A stretch of 64,000 nt of DNA from positions 372,001 through 436,000 of the forward strand of contig NZ_JAYMFF010000002.1 in assembly GCF_035989245.1 (NCBI RefSeq). Direction: 5' to 3'. Every line of letters starts with the position of its first letter. The first letter of the stretch is position 1. Positions 32,598 through 40,547 of this stretch are shown here, one piece after another. The notes beneath the pieces were generated by a model. That model was not told where the DNA came from. It searched no databases and worked only from the letters and a program-made list of their open reading frames with translations. This stretch comes from Adlercreutzia wanghongyangiae (lineage in GTDB: Bacteria; Actinomycetota; Coriobacteriia; Coriobacteriales; Eggerthellaceae). The position numbers and the translations under genes are program-made.

Positions 32598-34445
32598 CTA
32601 GTTCGCGGCGGCGTGCTTGCCGGCCACGCGACCGCTGGTCATGGCGTTGCCCATGTTGTTGCCGGCCGAGGGGCAGTTGTAGGCGTTGCCGTAGCGCTCG
32701 CCCATGGTGTTGCCCACGGCGTACAGACCGGGAATCACCGCGTTCTTGTCGGCGGTCAGCACCTGGTAGTTGCCGTTCACGCACAGGCCGGCCAGGGTGT
32801 TCAGGCCGGGGCCGTACAGGTTCGGGGTGTTCTGGGCGGCAATGTAGAACGGGGCCTCGTCGATGGGGATGAGGTTGTTGGCCGGCTTGCCGAAGTCGGT
32901 GTCCTTGCCGGCGGTGCACAGCTCGTTGTAGCGCTCCACGGCGGCCTTCGCGTTCTCCAGGGCCTCGCCTTCCAAACCGGCGTTCTTCAGCACCTCTTCC
33001 ACCGTGCTGCCCACGAACACGTCGTTGGTCATGGCCATGCCGCGGTTGGCGATCTCCAGCCCGCGTACGTTCACGGTGCCGGCCGCCGGGTCGGCGGCGT
33101 CCATCTGGGCCTGATACTCCTCGATGCCCTCGGGGAAGCCCCAGTTGGGAGCGCCGTGGTCCAGACCGCCCGCCTGGATGTACTGCATGTGCTTCTTATC
33201 CATGATGGCGAAGTTGCCGCGCATGGCGCCTTCCGGATTGATGGGCTGGCGCACCGACTGAGCCAGCACCAGGCCGGCGAACGACTCGTTCATGAAGCGC
33301 TCGCCCTTGCAGTTCAGCCACAGGCAGGGCGTGGAGCCCCAGGGGCCGAAGGAGATGGAGGGGGCGTCGCCGGCCACGGGGCGCGGATGGCTCTCGATGG
33401 CACCGCCGGCCCAGCAGCCCATCTTGTGGCCCGAGCCGTCGCAGTCGGTCATGCCGGTCAGCATCTCGCGATCCACGCCGTGGCGCATGGCGTTCTCGGC
33501 GCACTCGCTGCACAGCTCCCACACCATGTCGGTGTTGGCGCCGAAGTCGCCGGTGGCCAGGATGACGCCCTTGGCGGCGTTGAACTGCACGTAGTTGCCG
33601 TCGGCGTCCTGGGCGATAACCCCGGTCACGGCACCGGACTCGTCGTTTACGCAGCGCACGGCAGTCATGCCGCAGTTCCATACGGCGCCCAGGTCCTCGG
33701 CGGCGTCGCGGCAGTAGGTCTCGATCTCAGTCAGGCGCGAGATGCCGGTCAGGCCGGCCTTGCCCACGGGCTGGGCGTTCTGCGTGCCCACGGTCTGCAC
33801 GGTGGAGGCCCACATCTTGTAGCCGGAAATCTCCACCGGGTAATCGGAGCCGTTGGGCTTGTCGTAGGCGATCTGCACGATGCACTCGTTGCCCGCGTAG
33901 TCGAACACGTTGGAGGTGTCGGGGATGAGCGACGCCAGGTTGTCCATCATCTCGCCGGAGTTGTACACGAACGAGCGGATGACCTCGGTGTTGCAGCGGC
34001 CATTGGCGCGGCGCACGTACTCGTTCACGATCTCGTCCAGGTCGTACGGACCGAAGCCCCAGCTCTGCAGCAGCTCGGAGTTGTAGGAGCAGATGTCGTC
34101 GCCGCGGTAGACGATCTCGCCGTCGTTGTGCTTCTCGATGACGGCCACCTTCGCGCCTTGCTGGGCCGCGGCCAAGGCTGCCTGGGTGCCGGCATGGCCG
34201 CCGCCGACCACGACCACGTCGAAGTCCTGGGTGTCGGCAACATCGGCGATCTCGGGGGCGGCGCCCAGCCAATCCTCGTCGCACATATAGAAGTCGGGGC
34301 GAGTGGCGGCAGTGCCGGTGGTGCTCAGCTCGCCGGTGGCGGCGGCTTCCGTCTTCGCCTGGGGCGCGCAGCCGGCCAGACCCATCACGCCCAGCACGCC
34401 TGCGGCACCGGCACCCACGATGAAGTTCCTACGAGACAGTTCCAT
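32598..34445 (-). CDS. Tat-exported FAD-binding flavoprotein (fumarate/urocanate reductase-like)
   Basis: This is an extracytoplasmic flavoprotein likely to pass electrons to an organic acceptor. The 615-residue protein begins SRRNFIVGAGAAGVLGVMGLAGC, a twin-arginine signal ending in a lipobox-like LAGC. The FAD Rossmann motif VVVVGGGHAGTQAALAAAQQGAKVAVIEK lies at about 76-104, a second FAD contact GVILATGDFGANTDMV near 300, and GLYAVGNTMGERYGNAYNCPSAGNNMGNAM at the end. The canonical fumarate reductase end GANRLGGN with its substrate arginine is replaced. A haem domain is absent, so an outside electron donor is needed. It is divergent from a membrane LuxR gene that probably controls it. Confidence 0.87.
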   Translation of the reverse strand: MELSRRNFIVGAGAAGVLGVMGLAGCAPQAKTEAAATGELSTTGTAATRPDFYMCDEDWLGAAPEIADVADTQDFDVVVVGGGHAGTQAALAAAQQGAKVAVIEKHNDGEIVYRGDDICSYNSELLQSWGFGPYDLDEIVNEYVRRANGRCNTEVIRSFVYNSGEMMDNLASLIPDTSNVFDYAGNECIVQIAYDKPNGSDYPVEISGYKMWASTVQTVGTQNAQPVGKAGLTGISRLTEIETYCRDAAEDLGAVWNCGMTAVRCVNDESGAVTGVIAQDADGNYVQFNAAKGVILATGDFGANTDMVWELCSECAENAMRHGVDREMLTGMTDCDGSGHKMGCWAGGAIESHPRPVAGDAPSISFGPWGSTPCLWLNCKGERFMNESFAGLVLAQSVRQPINPEGAMRGNFAIMDKKHMQYIQAGGLDHGAPNWGFPEGIEEYQAQMDAADPAAGTVNVRGLEIANRGMAMTNDVFVGSTVEEVLKNAGLEGEALENAKAAVERYNELCTAGKDTDFGKPANNLIPIDEAPFYIAAQNTPNLYGPGLNTLAGLCVNGNYQVLTADKNAVIPGLYAVGNTMGERYGNAYNCPSAGNNMGNAMTSGRVAGKHAAAN

Positions 34446-34836
34446 GATTCCCTCTCCTTATCAATCGACTATCGGAATCGGCAGCGCGACGGTTGAAGCT
34501 GGCCTCGCTGCGGGTTGCGCAGCGGCGAATCCGTTGCGCTGTGCCCATCATGCCGCGCCGACCCGCGCGCTTCCATCCGAAAAAGCGTCGATATTTGCCG
34601 TCCGAGGCGGCTGGAACGCCTCAACGCTTTTACGTATTTTCTCGTTGAGAGTCGGTGTTTTCCCAGGTGAGGCAACTTGTGGGGAATAATCTTGAGCAAA
34701 TGCCTGGTATAATGCCCCGAGCATTGCCCCCCTTGCGGGCGTGGGCGGTGATTTGGGAGTGGGAAGACCCGTGCGCGGGAACCGCGGCGTGAATACGCGC
34801 GGTTCGGCAATTGTCGCATGGGAGAGGGAGAGGCAC
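34446..34836. promoter_or_regulatory. Divergent control region between flavoprotein and LuxR genes
   Basis: These 390 bases hold no recognisable gene. On the plus strand an extended -10 TGGTATAAT (34705-34713) lies 124 bases before the LuxR start. The A+T-richer stretch 34575-34660 may hold the flavoprotein promoter. No clear LuxR dyad could be picked out by eye. Confidence 0.45.
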
Positions 34837-36438
34837 ATGATGGCGAAGTCCTTTGCGGCGGGCACGAGGCCCCAGCCGTCCCGTGGGCTGTTGGTCCTGC
34901 TGGTGTTGGGGCTGGCGGGACTGTTCTCGTCGTTGCTCATCTATTCGGGAACCGTCATCGGCTTTTTGCGGTTCCCCGTGTTCAGAATCGACGCCACTCC
35001 GGTGGGCTTCATGGGATTGTTTGCCGAGACTACGTTGCTCGTGGGCACTCTGGTGGGCATCGCGTTGGTGGCGGTGAGCATTCGGCGCATTCGCTCCATC
35101 CCTTTCACCGCTTTGGGAGCCTGTGCTGCCGTGGCGTATTTGTGTTGCGCCCTGGGCTTCGGATTCGCGTGCTACTTTGCCGTGGATGTGCCGGCGGTAT
35201 ATCCTTTGCTGGGTGTTGCCGCGGGTGTGGCCGATAGCGGCCTGGTGCTGGTGTGGGGGCGTGTGTGCGCCCGGCGCCTGCCCATGCGCTTGGCGCTTGT
35301 CGTGGTGGGCGCGGCCTCGGCGTTGTCGGCGGGGATTGATTTTCTGTACGGTTGTCTGCCGCTGGAAGGTATGCTGGCCCTGCTGTTCGTGTGTTCGGCC
35401 CTGGCAGCCGTGATTCCCCTGGCGGTTCACGAACCCCAGGTGGTGGAAGAAGTTGTCGATTCCGAAAGTCTTCCAGCCGCGGTGCCCGACGTGGCGGAAG
35501 AGGGGCGCGTGGTGCTCGGGTCGCGCCCGGCCTTGGCATCGTTGTTCGATGTGGCGGGGATGTCCAGCTTGGGGTTGGTGGCGTTCGCCTTTGTTATGGC
35601 GGTGATGCGCACGGCCTTCAACGAGGGCCAGGGCGCGTATCTGGGGGCCTTGGCGTTGTCGGGGGTGGGCATCGTGGCCTTTGCGCTGCTGAAGCGCGGG
35701 CCGTTCCTGCTGCCCGGCGGCCTGCAGCAGACGTTCCTGCCCATGTGCGCCCTGGTGGTGCTGGCGGGCGGCAGCATCACGGCTACGCTGGATGCTGGAG
35801 CGGCGGTGTCGGACTGGCTGACCTATGGGTTGTACTCAGTGGCCGCCGTGCTAACCTTGGCCACGCTGTGCGCTGTGGCCCATGCAGGGGAGTTCTCGGC
35901 CGACCTGGTGTTCTCGGTGGCGCTGTGCGCGTTTTGCGGTGCGTCGTTCATCGGACAGCAGGTGGGCGGGGCGCTGCCCGACGAGATGATTTCCGTAGCT
36001 GTTACCATCACTACCACGTTGTATGCCTTTGCGCTGGTGCTGGTGTCCTATGTGCGCCGGCGGTCTGAGGCGCGGGGTGCTTTGTCCGAAGTCGATGATG
36101 CCTTGCCAGCGCAGGATGGAGCTGCCTGGGGCATCGGGCCTGCCGATGACGTCGCCGCGAAAATGGGCGCCGCTCCTTCTTCCGATGCTTCGGGTGCGTC
36201 CGTTGCCGCGGAAGCCGCCAGCTTGGCGCAACGGTGCGCTGCGCTGGCCGACGCTCACAGCCTGACGGCCCGCGAGCGCGAGATTCTGCCGTATCTGGCT
36301 GAGGGGCACAATGGGTCTTACATCGCCAGTGTGCTGTTTATCTCACCGAACACGGCCCGTACGCACATCCACAACATCTACCGCAAGCTGGACGTATCTT
36401 CCCGCGAGGACATTCTGCGGCTGACACGATCAAAATGA
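34837..36438 (+). CDS. Membrane-bound LuxR-type transcriptional regulator
   Basis: This is a one-component sensor-regulator: an N-terminal membrane domain of about twelve hydrophobic segments (residues 15-435) followed by a linker and a C-terminal LuxR helix-turn-helix (about 470-533). The HTH reads LTAREREILPYLAEGHNGSYIASVLF, SPNTARTHIHNIYRKLDVSSRED. This architecture is abundant in Eggerthellaceae next to flavoprotein reductase genes and is thought to sense their substrates. GGGAGAGGGAGAGG stands before ATG 34837. It is divergent from the flavoprotein at 32598-34445. Confidence 0.87.
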   Translation: MMAKSFAAGTRPQPSRGLLVLLVLGLAGLFSSLLIYSGTVIGFLRFPVFRIDATPVGFMGLFAETTLLVGTLVGIALVAVSIRRIRSIPFTALGACAAVAYLCCALGFGFACYFAVDVPAVYPLLGVAAGVADSGLVLVWGRVCARRLPMRLALVVVGAASALSAGIDFLYGCLPLEGMLALLFVCSALAAVIPLAVHEPQVVEEVVDSESLPAAVPDVAEEGRVVLGSRPALASLFDVAGMSSLGLVAFAFVMAVMRTAFNEGQGAYLGALALSGVGIVAFALLKRGPFLLPGGLQQTFLPMCALVVLAGGSITATLDAGAAVSDWLTYGLYSVAAVLTLATLCAVAHAGEFSADLVFSVALCAFCGASFIGQQVGGALPDEMISVAVTITTTLYAFALVLVSYVRRRSEARGALSEVDDALPAQDGAAWGIGPADDVAAKMGAAPSSDASGASVAAEAASLAQRCAALADAHSLTAREREILPYLAEGHNGSYIASVLFISPNTARTHIHNIYRKLDVSSREDILRLTRSK

Positions 36439-36486
36439 TTGACGACTGCTCTCGGTTGCCATAGAATGTCATACGTCAGACATTCT
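36439..36486 (+). promoter_or_regulatory. Toxin-antitoxin promoter with overlapping operator
   Basis: TTGACG (36439-36444) and TAGAAT (36462-36467) are 17 bases apart. An inverted repeat AGAATGTC (36463-36470) / GACATTCT (36479-36486) covers the -10, as expected for autorepression by the RHH antitoxin. Confidence 0.75.
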
Positions 36487-36505
36487 TGATGACAGGAGGG
36501 GTTCT

Positions 36506-36820
36506 ATGAGCAGAATGGTTTCCGCGCGCATCCCCGACGCCCTGTTCGACCAGGGCTGCGCTCGCTTGGAGGAGCTGGGGGCAACCCAGACCCAGCTCGT
36601 CAAGGCCGCCTTCGATTATCTGCTGGCGGAGCGATCCCTTCCGCATTCGCCGTCGGGTAAGAAAAAGGCGGTTCGGAAGGAACTTTCGCCCGAGCAAAGG
36701 CGGCTGCTCGCAGCCAAGCTGTCGTCGTGCCAGCTGGGCATCGACATCCCTTCCGATGTGGCCTATGCCAAGAGGGTGGCCCACCAAGCGCGGGAGGCCA
36801 AGTATGAAGCTGTTTCTTGA
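36506..36820 (+). CDS. RHH-type antitoxin of a PIN toxin pair
   Basis: The 104-residue protein has a ribbon-helix-helix type start (RMVSARIPDALFDQGCARLEELGATQTQLVKAAFDYLLAE) like RelB/DinJ antitoxins and a basic, flexible C-terminal half that would bind the toxin. AGGAGGGG precedes ATG 36506. Its 3' end overlaps the toxin start by 17 bases, which ensures coupled production. The operator upstream supports autoregulation. Confidence 0.8.
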   Translation: MSRMVSARIPDALFDQGCARLEELGATQTQLVKAAFDYLLAERSLPHSPSGKKKAVRKELSPEQRRLLAAKLSSCQLGIDIPSDVAYAKRVAHQAREAKYEAVS

Positions 36821-37262
36821 CACCAACGCCCTTATCGATTTAACGGCGCCGCGGGAACCCTATGCCTCAGATGTGAGACGGCTCTGTATCGCCGCCCATT
36901 TCGGAGACGTTCAGCTCTGGACGACCACGCAATCTTACGCTGACGCCTACTATGTCCTATGCCGAAGCGCCTCAGAGTCAGAGGTCAGGCAGGCGCTTAT
37001 TGCGACACTGGAGTTCTTTCTCGTTTCGGGGACGTTCGCTGCCGATTTGAAGCCGGCGCTCCAATCGGAGTGGCGTGATGTGGAAGACTACCTTATCGCC
37101 CATGCGGCCTTGCGCAGCGGCGCGGAGCTCTTTATCACGCGCGACAGCGAGTTGGCGGATAAAAGTCCCGTGAAGGCGATGACCGCAGCAGAAGCTTTGC
37201 GCTACTTAGAAGATGAGCTGGGACTCGTGTACGACGAGATTTCGCTGACACCCGAAGAATAA
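36804..37262 (+). CDS. PIN-domain ribonuclease toxin
   Basis: PIN toxins are metal-dependent RNases that cut tRNA or mRNA. The 152-residue protein has the acidic motif FLDTNALIDL (Asp6) at its start, then a conserved acidic helix SEWRDVEDYLIAHAALRSGAELFITRDSEL that supplies the remaining metal ligands (D and E near 95, D near 115). ATG 36804 has GGGAGG upstream and lies inside the end of the antitoxin gene. Confidence 0.85.
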   Translation: MKLFLDTNALIDLTAPREPYASDVRRLCIAAHFGDVQLWTTTQSYADAYYVLCRSASESEVRQALIATLEFFLVSGTFAADLKPALQSEWRDVEDYLIAHAALRSGAELFITRDSELADKSPVKAMTAAEALRYLEDELGLVYDEISLTPEE

Positions 37263-37288
37263 GACCGGAACGTTCCGAGAAGTTTGGG

Positions 37289-37429
37289 ATGCTGTTTCTT
37301 TTAACAGGCGAGGTGCGAATAGGGAAGAAGCGCCGGCTGGAGTCGCTGGTGGCGGAACTGGCCCGACATCGCCCGCATCGCTCCCAACGACGAATCGCAC
37401 GCCGCTGTTCTGGCAGCGTTCGAGATCTA
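37289..37429 (+). pseudogene. Remnant of a nucleoside-triphosphatase (THEP1-like) gene
   Basis: ATG 37289 opens MLFLLTGEVRIGKKRRLESL, which resembles the P-loop start of THEP1-type NTPases (LTGExxxGKT). The P-loop Lys-Thr is altered, the frame shifts after about 25 residues, and the region ends by 37429. The rest of the intergenic stretch to 37606 shows nothing else. Confidence 0.35.
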
Positions 37430-37606
37430 GAGCCCCTCTCTCCGATCCGTGCCGCACCTCCCATGCATAGCGGCCGCCTGTCTTTCTCTCGAGACCTGCT
37501 TGCCCGGGATCTCTCTGCCTTACAACAATGAAAGCCGTTTGGCAAGGCGCGGGCGCGGGGAAGGGGCTATACTGACTTCAGACAATTTCGATACAGGAGG
37601 TATCTT

Positions 37607-38110
37607 ATGACGGAACCGCAACTCGACCCGAATCAGCAGGCGGCCAGTGCCCAGCCTTATCAGGCGGCCCCGACCGCTGCGGCCCAGGGCGCTTACGATG
37701 CTTGTCAGGCGCAGCCGGGCGCTGCGGCGCAGAACCCCTACGGTGCCACGCAGGGTCAGCCGTATCAGCAAGCGTATCAGCAGCCCTATCAGGCCACCTA
37801 CGAGCAACCCCAGGTGTCCTACCAGCAGGTGTATGCCCAGCCCGTGGCCGCCGCGGCGCCGGCACAGCTGTATCCCATGACCGACACCGACCGCAACCTG
37901 CGCCTGGTGGCCTTCATCTTCTGCATCCTGTCGTTGGTGGGCTCGTGCTGGCTCATCATTCCGCTGGCGTGGATGATTCCCATGTCGGTTATCAGCTGGG
38001 GCATCTACAAGGGCACCAAGGCCAACACCGTTGCCTTCGACGTGTGCACCCTCATCTTCTGCTCGCTGGTGGCCGGCATTCTGCTGCTCTGCTCGAACAA
38101 GGACCGTTAA
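37607..38110 (+). CDS. Small membrane protein with Gln/Tyr/Pro-rich N-terminal tail
   Basis: The 167-residue protein has a cytoplasmic-type tail of about 90 residues built from PYQ-like repeats (QPYQQAYQQPYQATYEQPQ) followed by two hydrophobic segments (about 102-135 and 142-160) separated by GIYKGTKANT. AGGAGG precedes the ATG. Such tails with a two-helix end are common in actinobacterial small membrane proteins; the function is unknown. Confidence 0.75.
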   Translation: MTEPQLDPNQQAASAQPYQAAPTAAAQGAYDACQAQPGAAAQNPYGATQGQPYQQAYQQPYQATYEQPQVSYQQVYAQPVAAAAPAQLYPMTDTDRNLRLVAFIFCILSLVGSCWLIIPLAWMIPMSVISWGIYKGTKANTVAFDVCTLIFCSLVAGILLLCSNKDR

Positions 38111-38239
38111 GCTGCCCGTTTGCGGCCTTTCAACCTCGTGACCGTTTATGTATCCCAAGGCGCGCCGGAGCCAACTGGTTCCGACGCGCCTTCGCGTTCA
38201 AGGGCGAAACTTCACGTCTACACCAGTTCTCCAGCCAGT

Positions 38240-38306
38240 AATCCTCGAAAAACACGATTGGAAATCCTCGAAAAACACGATTGGAAATCCTCGAAAAACA
38301 CGATTG
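38240..38306. repeat. Three tandem 23-bp repeats before a DUF4143 ATPase gene
   Basis: AATCCTCGAAAAACACGATT occurs at 38240, 38263 and 38286, each copy 23 bp after the last with identical cores. The array ends about 40 bases before the gene, directly before TATGAT, a possible -10. It looks like an operator array. Confidence 0.85.
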
Positions 38307-38346
38307 TGCTATGATTCACGATAATGAACTGGAGAAAGGCTAGGCC

Positions 38347-39633
38347 ATGACGCATTATGGGCGATTAAAGCCACAAGGCTATCTTCCCCGTCAGATTGAC
38401 ACCTTGGTCGAAAGGCGTCTCGCTGAGTTCGGCGCAGTGGAGATTCGGGGTACGCGCTGGTCGGGGAAATCGTGGACGTCGCGTGCGTTTGCTGAGAGTG
38501 TCGTGCGCATCGACGAGGGGATCGCCCTCTTCGAGGAGGACCCGGCTCTGGCGCTGCTTGGCGAGCGCCCCCACGCCATAGATGAGTGGCAGGACGTTCC
38601 CGCTATTTGGAATCACGTGCGCCATGCCGTGGATGACGCCGCCAACGCACCCGGTCAGTACATCCTCACAGGGTCTTCCACTCCTCCTGAAAAAGGGAAG
38701 CTGCATAGCGGCGCCGGACGCATCTCCCGCATTCGCATGCGCACCATGACGTTGGCCGAGCGCGGAGTTTCCAATGGTGCCGTTTCGTTGAGCGGGCTTT
38801 TCGATGGCAGCTTCGCCCCAGCTGCCAACAGCGTGACCCTGGAAGACTATGCGGGCATCATCTGCCACGGCGGATGGCCCGCACTGTTGGGCGCTTCCGA
38901 CGAGCGGGCCCAAGGGACCATCGGCGAATACCTCGACCTGCTTTTCGATGTGAGCATGAAGAAGATGGGCCGCGACCCCGTTCTTGCTCGTCGCGTTGCG
39001 GTGGCTCTTGCGCGCAATGTGGGGACGGCGGCCACCTTGAAAACACTGTGCGATGATGCCGCAGCGGGCGATCGGGCGCCCACGGAGGAGACTGTTGCCG
39101 CCTATCTTGCCGATTTCTCCCTCAACTATTTTTTGGACGAGCTGCCTGGCTGGGACGCACCGGTGAGATCGCGTTCGCGAGTGCGCACGAAGCCGAAGCG
39201 CTACTTTGATGATCCGTCTATGGCCGCGTCGCTTCTGTCGGTGGACTCGTCGCGTCTACTTGCCGATGGTCAGCTGTTCGGCGTGCTCTTCGAGTCGTTG
39301 TGTTATCACGATTTGGCGGTGTATGCGAGTCTGCTTCCCGCTGCGGGCGCAGCGCCTGTAAGGTACTATGCGGACGCGGACGGTTTGGAGGTCGACCTTG
39401 TCATCGAATTGCGCGATGGCCGCTGGGCTGCCTTCGAGGTGAAAATGGGCGAGTCGAAAGTGGACGCTGCGGCCAAGAGCCTCAACCGCCTTCGGGCGAA
39501 GATCGCCGCTAATCCGGCCGCGCGCAACAAGGAGCCTGAGTTTCTGGCGGTGCTCGTGGCTGCTGGCTCCTATGCTCGCCGCCGCAAGGAAGATGGCATC
39601 TATGTCATCCCGCTGGCAACGCTAACGGCATAG
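38347..39633 (+). CDS. AAA-family ATPase with DUF4143 domain (1)
   Basis: The 428-residue protein has a P-loop GTRWSGKS at 35-42 (less typical than the usual GARQVGKT), a Walker B-like HAIDEWQDV near 77 and ILTGSSTP sensor near 105. The C-terminal DUF4143 part ends in a nuclease-like fold, VDLVIELRDGRWAAFEVKMG. The family is very common in anaerobes, often as single genes; its role is not known, though links to defence or toxin systems are proposed. AGAAAGG lies before ATG 38347. A three-copy repeat array lies upstream. Confidence 0.85.
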   Translation: MTHYGRLKPQGYLPRQIDTLVERRLAEFGAVEIRGTRWSGKSWTSRAFAESVVRIDEGIALFEEDPALALLGERPHAIDEWQDVPAIWNHVRHAVDDAANAPGQYILTGSSTPPEKGKLHSGAGRISRIRMRTMTLAERGVSNGAVSLSGLFDGSFAPAANSVTLEDYAGIICHGGWPALLGASDERAQGTIGEYLDLLFDVSMKKMGRDPVLARRVAVALARNVGTAATLKTLCDDAAAGDRAPTEETVAAYLADFSLNYFLDELPGWDAPVRSRSRVRTKPKRYFDDPSMAASLLSVDSSRLLADGQLFGVLFESLCYHDLAVYASLLPAAGAAPVRYYADADGLEVDLVIELRDGRWAAFEVKMGESKVDAAAKSLNRLRAKIAANPAARNKEPEFLAVLVAAGSYARRRKEDGIYVIPLATLTA

Positions 39634-39760
39634 CTGCGTCGGGCCCCTGACGTTGTCACGATATCACGAGATAAGCGAGGGGGCGAATATGGAGTGAGAA
39701 AGCGAAATCGCGTGCGGGATGCTCAGCACTCTGCTCCCGGTTCTGCAAGGAGGTTGGGCG

Positions 39761-40408
39761 ATGAATGCTGTTTGGGAAAGCCACTACGCCGGATTGCCTG
39801 CGGAAGGTGGCGCCGTCAGCCGGTGCTTTATGGCATTGGAAGGTGTGGCGTGGACGGGAAAGCGCGTGCTGGATGTGGGCTGTCGCCGTGGCAAGGGCGT
39901 CTTCAAGCTGAGCGAGCAGGTGGGTGCCGACGGCTATGTGGTCGGCGTCGATTGGCGGTCGGATTTCGTGGATGCAGCTCGCGCGGCGGCTCCAGCTGCC
40001 CTTCAACGCAGCGGTTTGCCTGACAGCAACATGGAGTTCCGCGTAGCCTTTCCAGAAGATCTGGCCGTAGCCGGCCTGGCCGATGCGTCGTTCGATGTGG
40101 TATACCTCAACAACGTCTGCGTGCTGTTCGCCGACCCCCTGCAGGCGCTGCGCGAATGCGCGCGCGTGCTAGTGCCGGATGGTCTGCTGGTGATGGAAGC
40201 TCCAGTGGCGGCCCAAAATCCGACGGCAGCAGATTTGGCCGCCGCTTACGCCGAGGGCGACAGCCTGAGGGCTGCCCGTCCTCTGCAGCAGCTGGAAAGC
40301 TGGCTGTCCGATGCCGGCTTTCGTCGACTCAGCGCGAACGCGCGGGACTTTCCTTCTGGCAATCGGGAGGCGCAAACGGTTATCCTTCATGCGGAAAAGG
40401 CGAACTGA
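39761..40408 (+). CDS. Class I SAM-dependent methyltransferase
   Basis: The 215-residue protein has motif I VLDVGCRRGKG near 38, the acidic end of strand 2 VVGVDW near 62, FDVVYLNNVCVLFADP (motif IV) near 112 and LRECARVLVPDGLLVMEAP near 128. The closest overall resemblance is to UbiE/ArsM-type enzymes, but the cysteines used by arsenite methyltransferases are not in place, so the substrate is open. AAGGAGG is well placed before ATG 39761. Confidence 0.82.
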   Translation: MNAVWESHYAGLPAEGGAVSRCFMALEGVAWTGKRVLDVGCRRGKGVFKLSEQVGADGYVVGVDWRSDFVDAARAAAPAALQRSGLPDSNMEFRVAFPEDLAVAGLADASFDVVYLNNVCVLFADPLQALRECARVLVPDGLLVMEAPVAAQNPTAADLAAAYAEGDSLRAARPLQQLESWLSDAGFRRLSANARDFPSGNREAQTVILHAEKAN

Positions 40409-40547
40409 CGAGGATGTCTCCTTTGTCGCTAGATGTCAACGTGAGAGGGCGTTACCTCCAGGGGGCTGACCCTTCGTTTGGGCGCTGCGTTGCCGTACGC
40501 GGCTTCCCGTTGCTGTGCTTTCAATCGAGGAGAAGATGCCTGGGCGA

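Noticed and set aside
32613..34496. A 627-codon plus-strand frame opposite the first flavoprotein
   Set aside because: His/Val/Gly-rich antisense shadow without family features; the flavoprotein has signal peptide and FAD motifs.
38240..38306. The 23-bp tandem repeats as a CRISPR array
   Set aside because: The copies are directly joined with no unique spacers.
39761..40408. Arsenite methyltransferase ArsM
   Set aside because: The catalytic cysteines of ArsM are not seen, so only a general methyltransferase call is supported.
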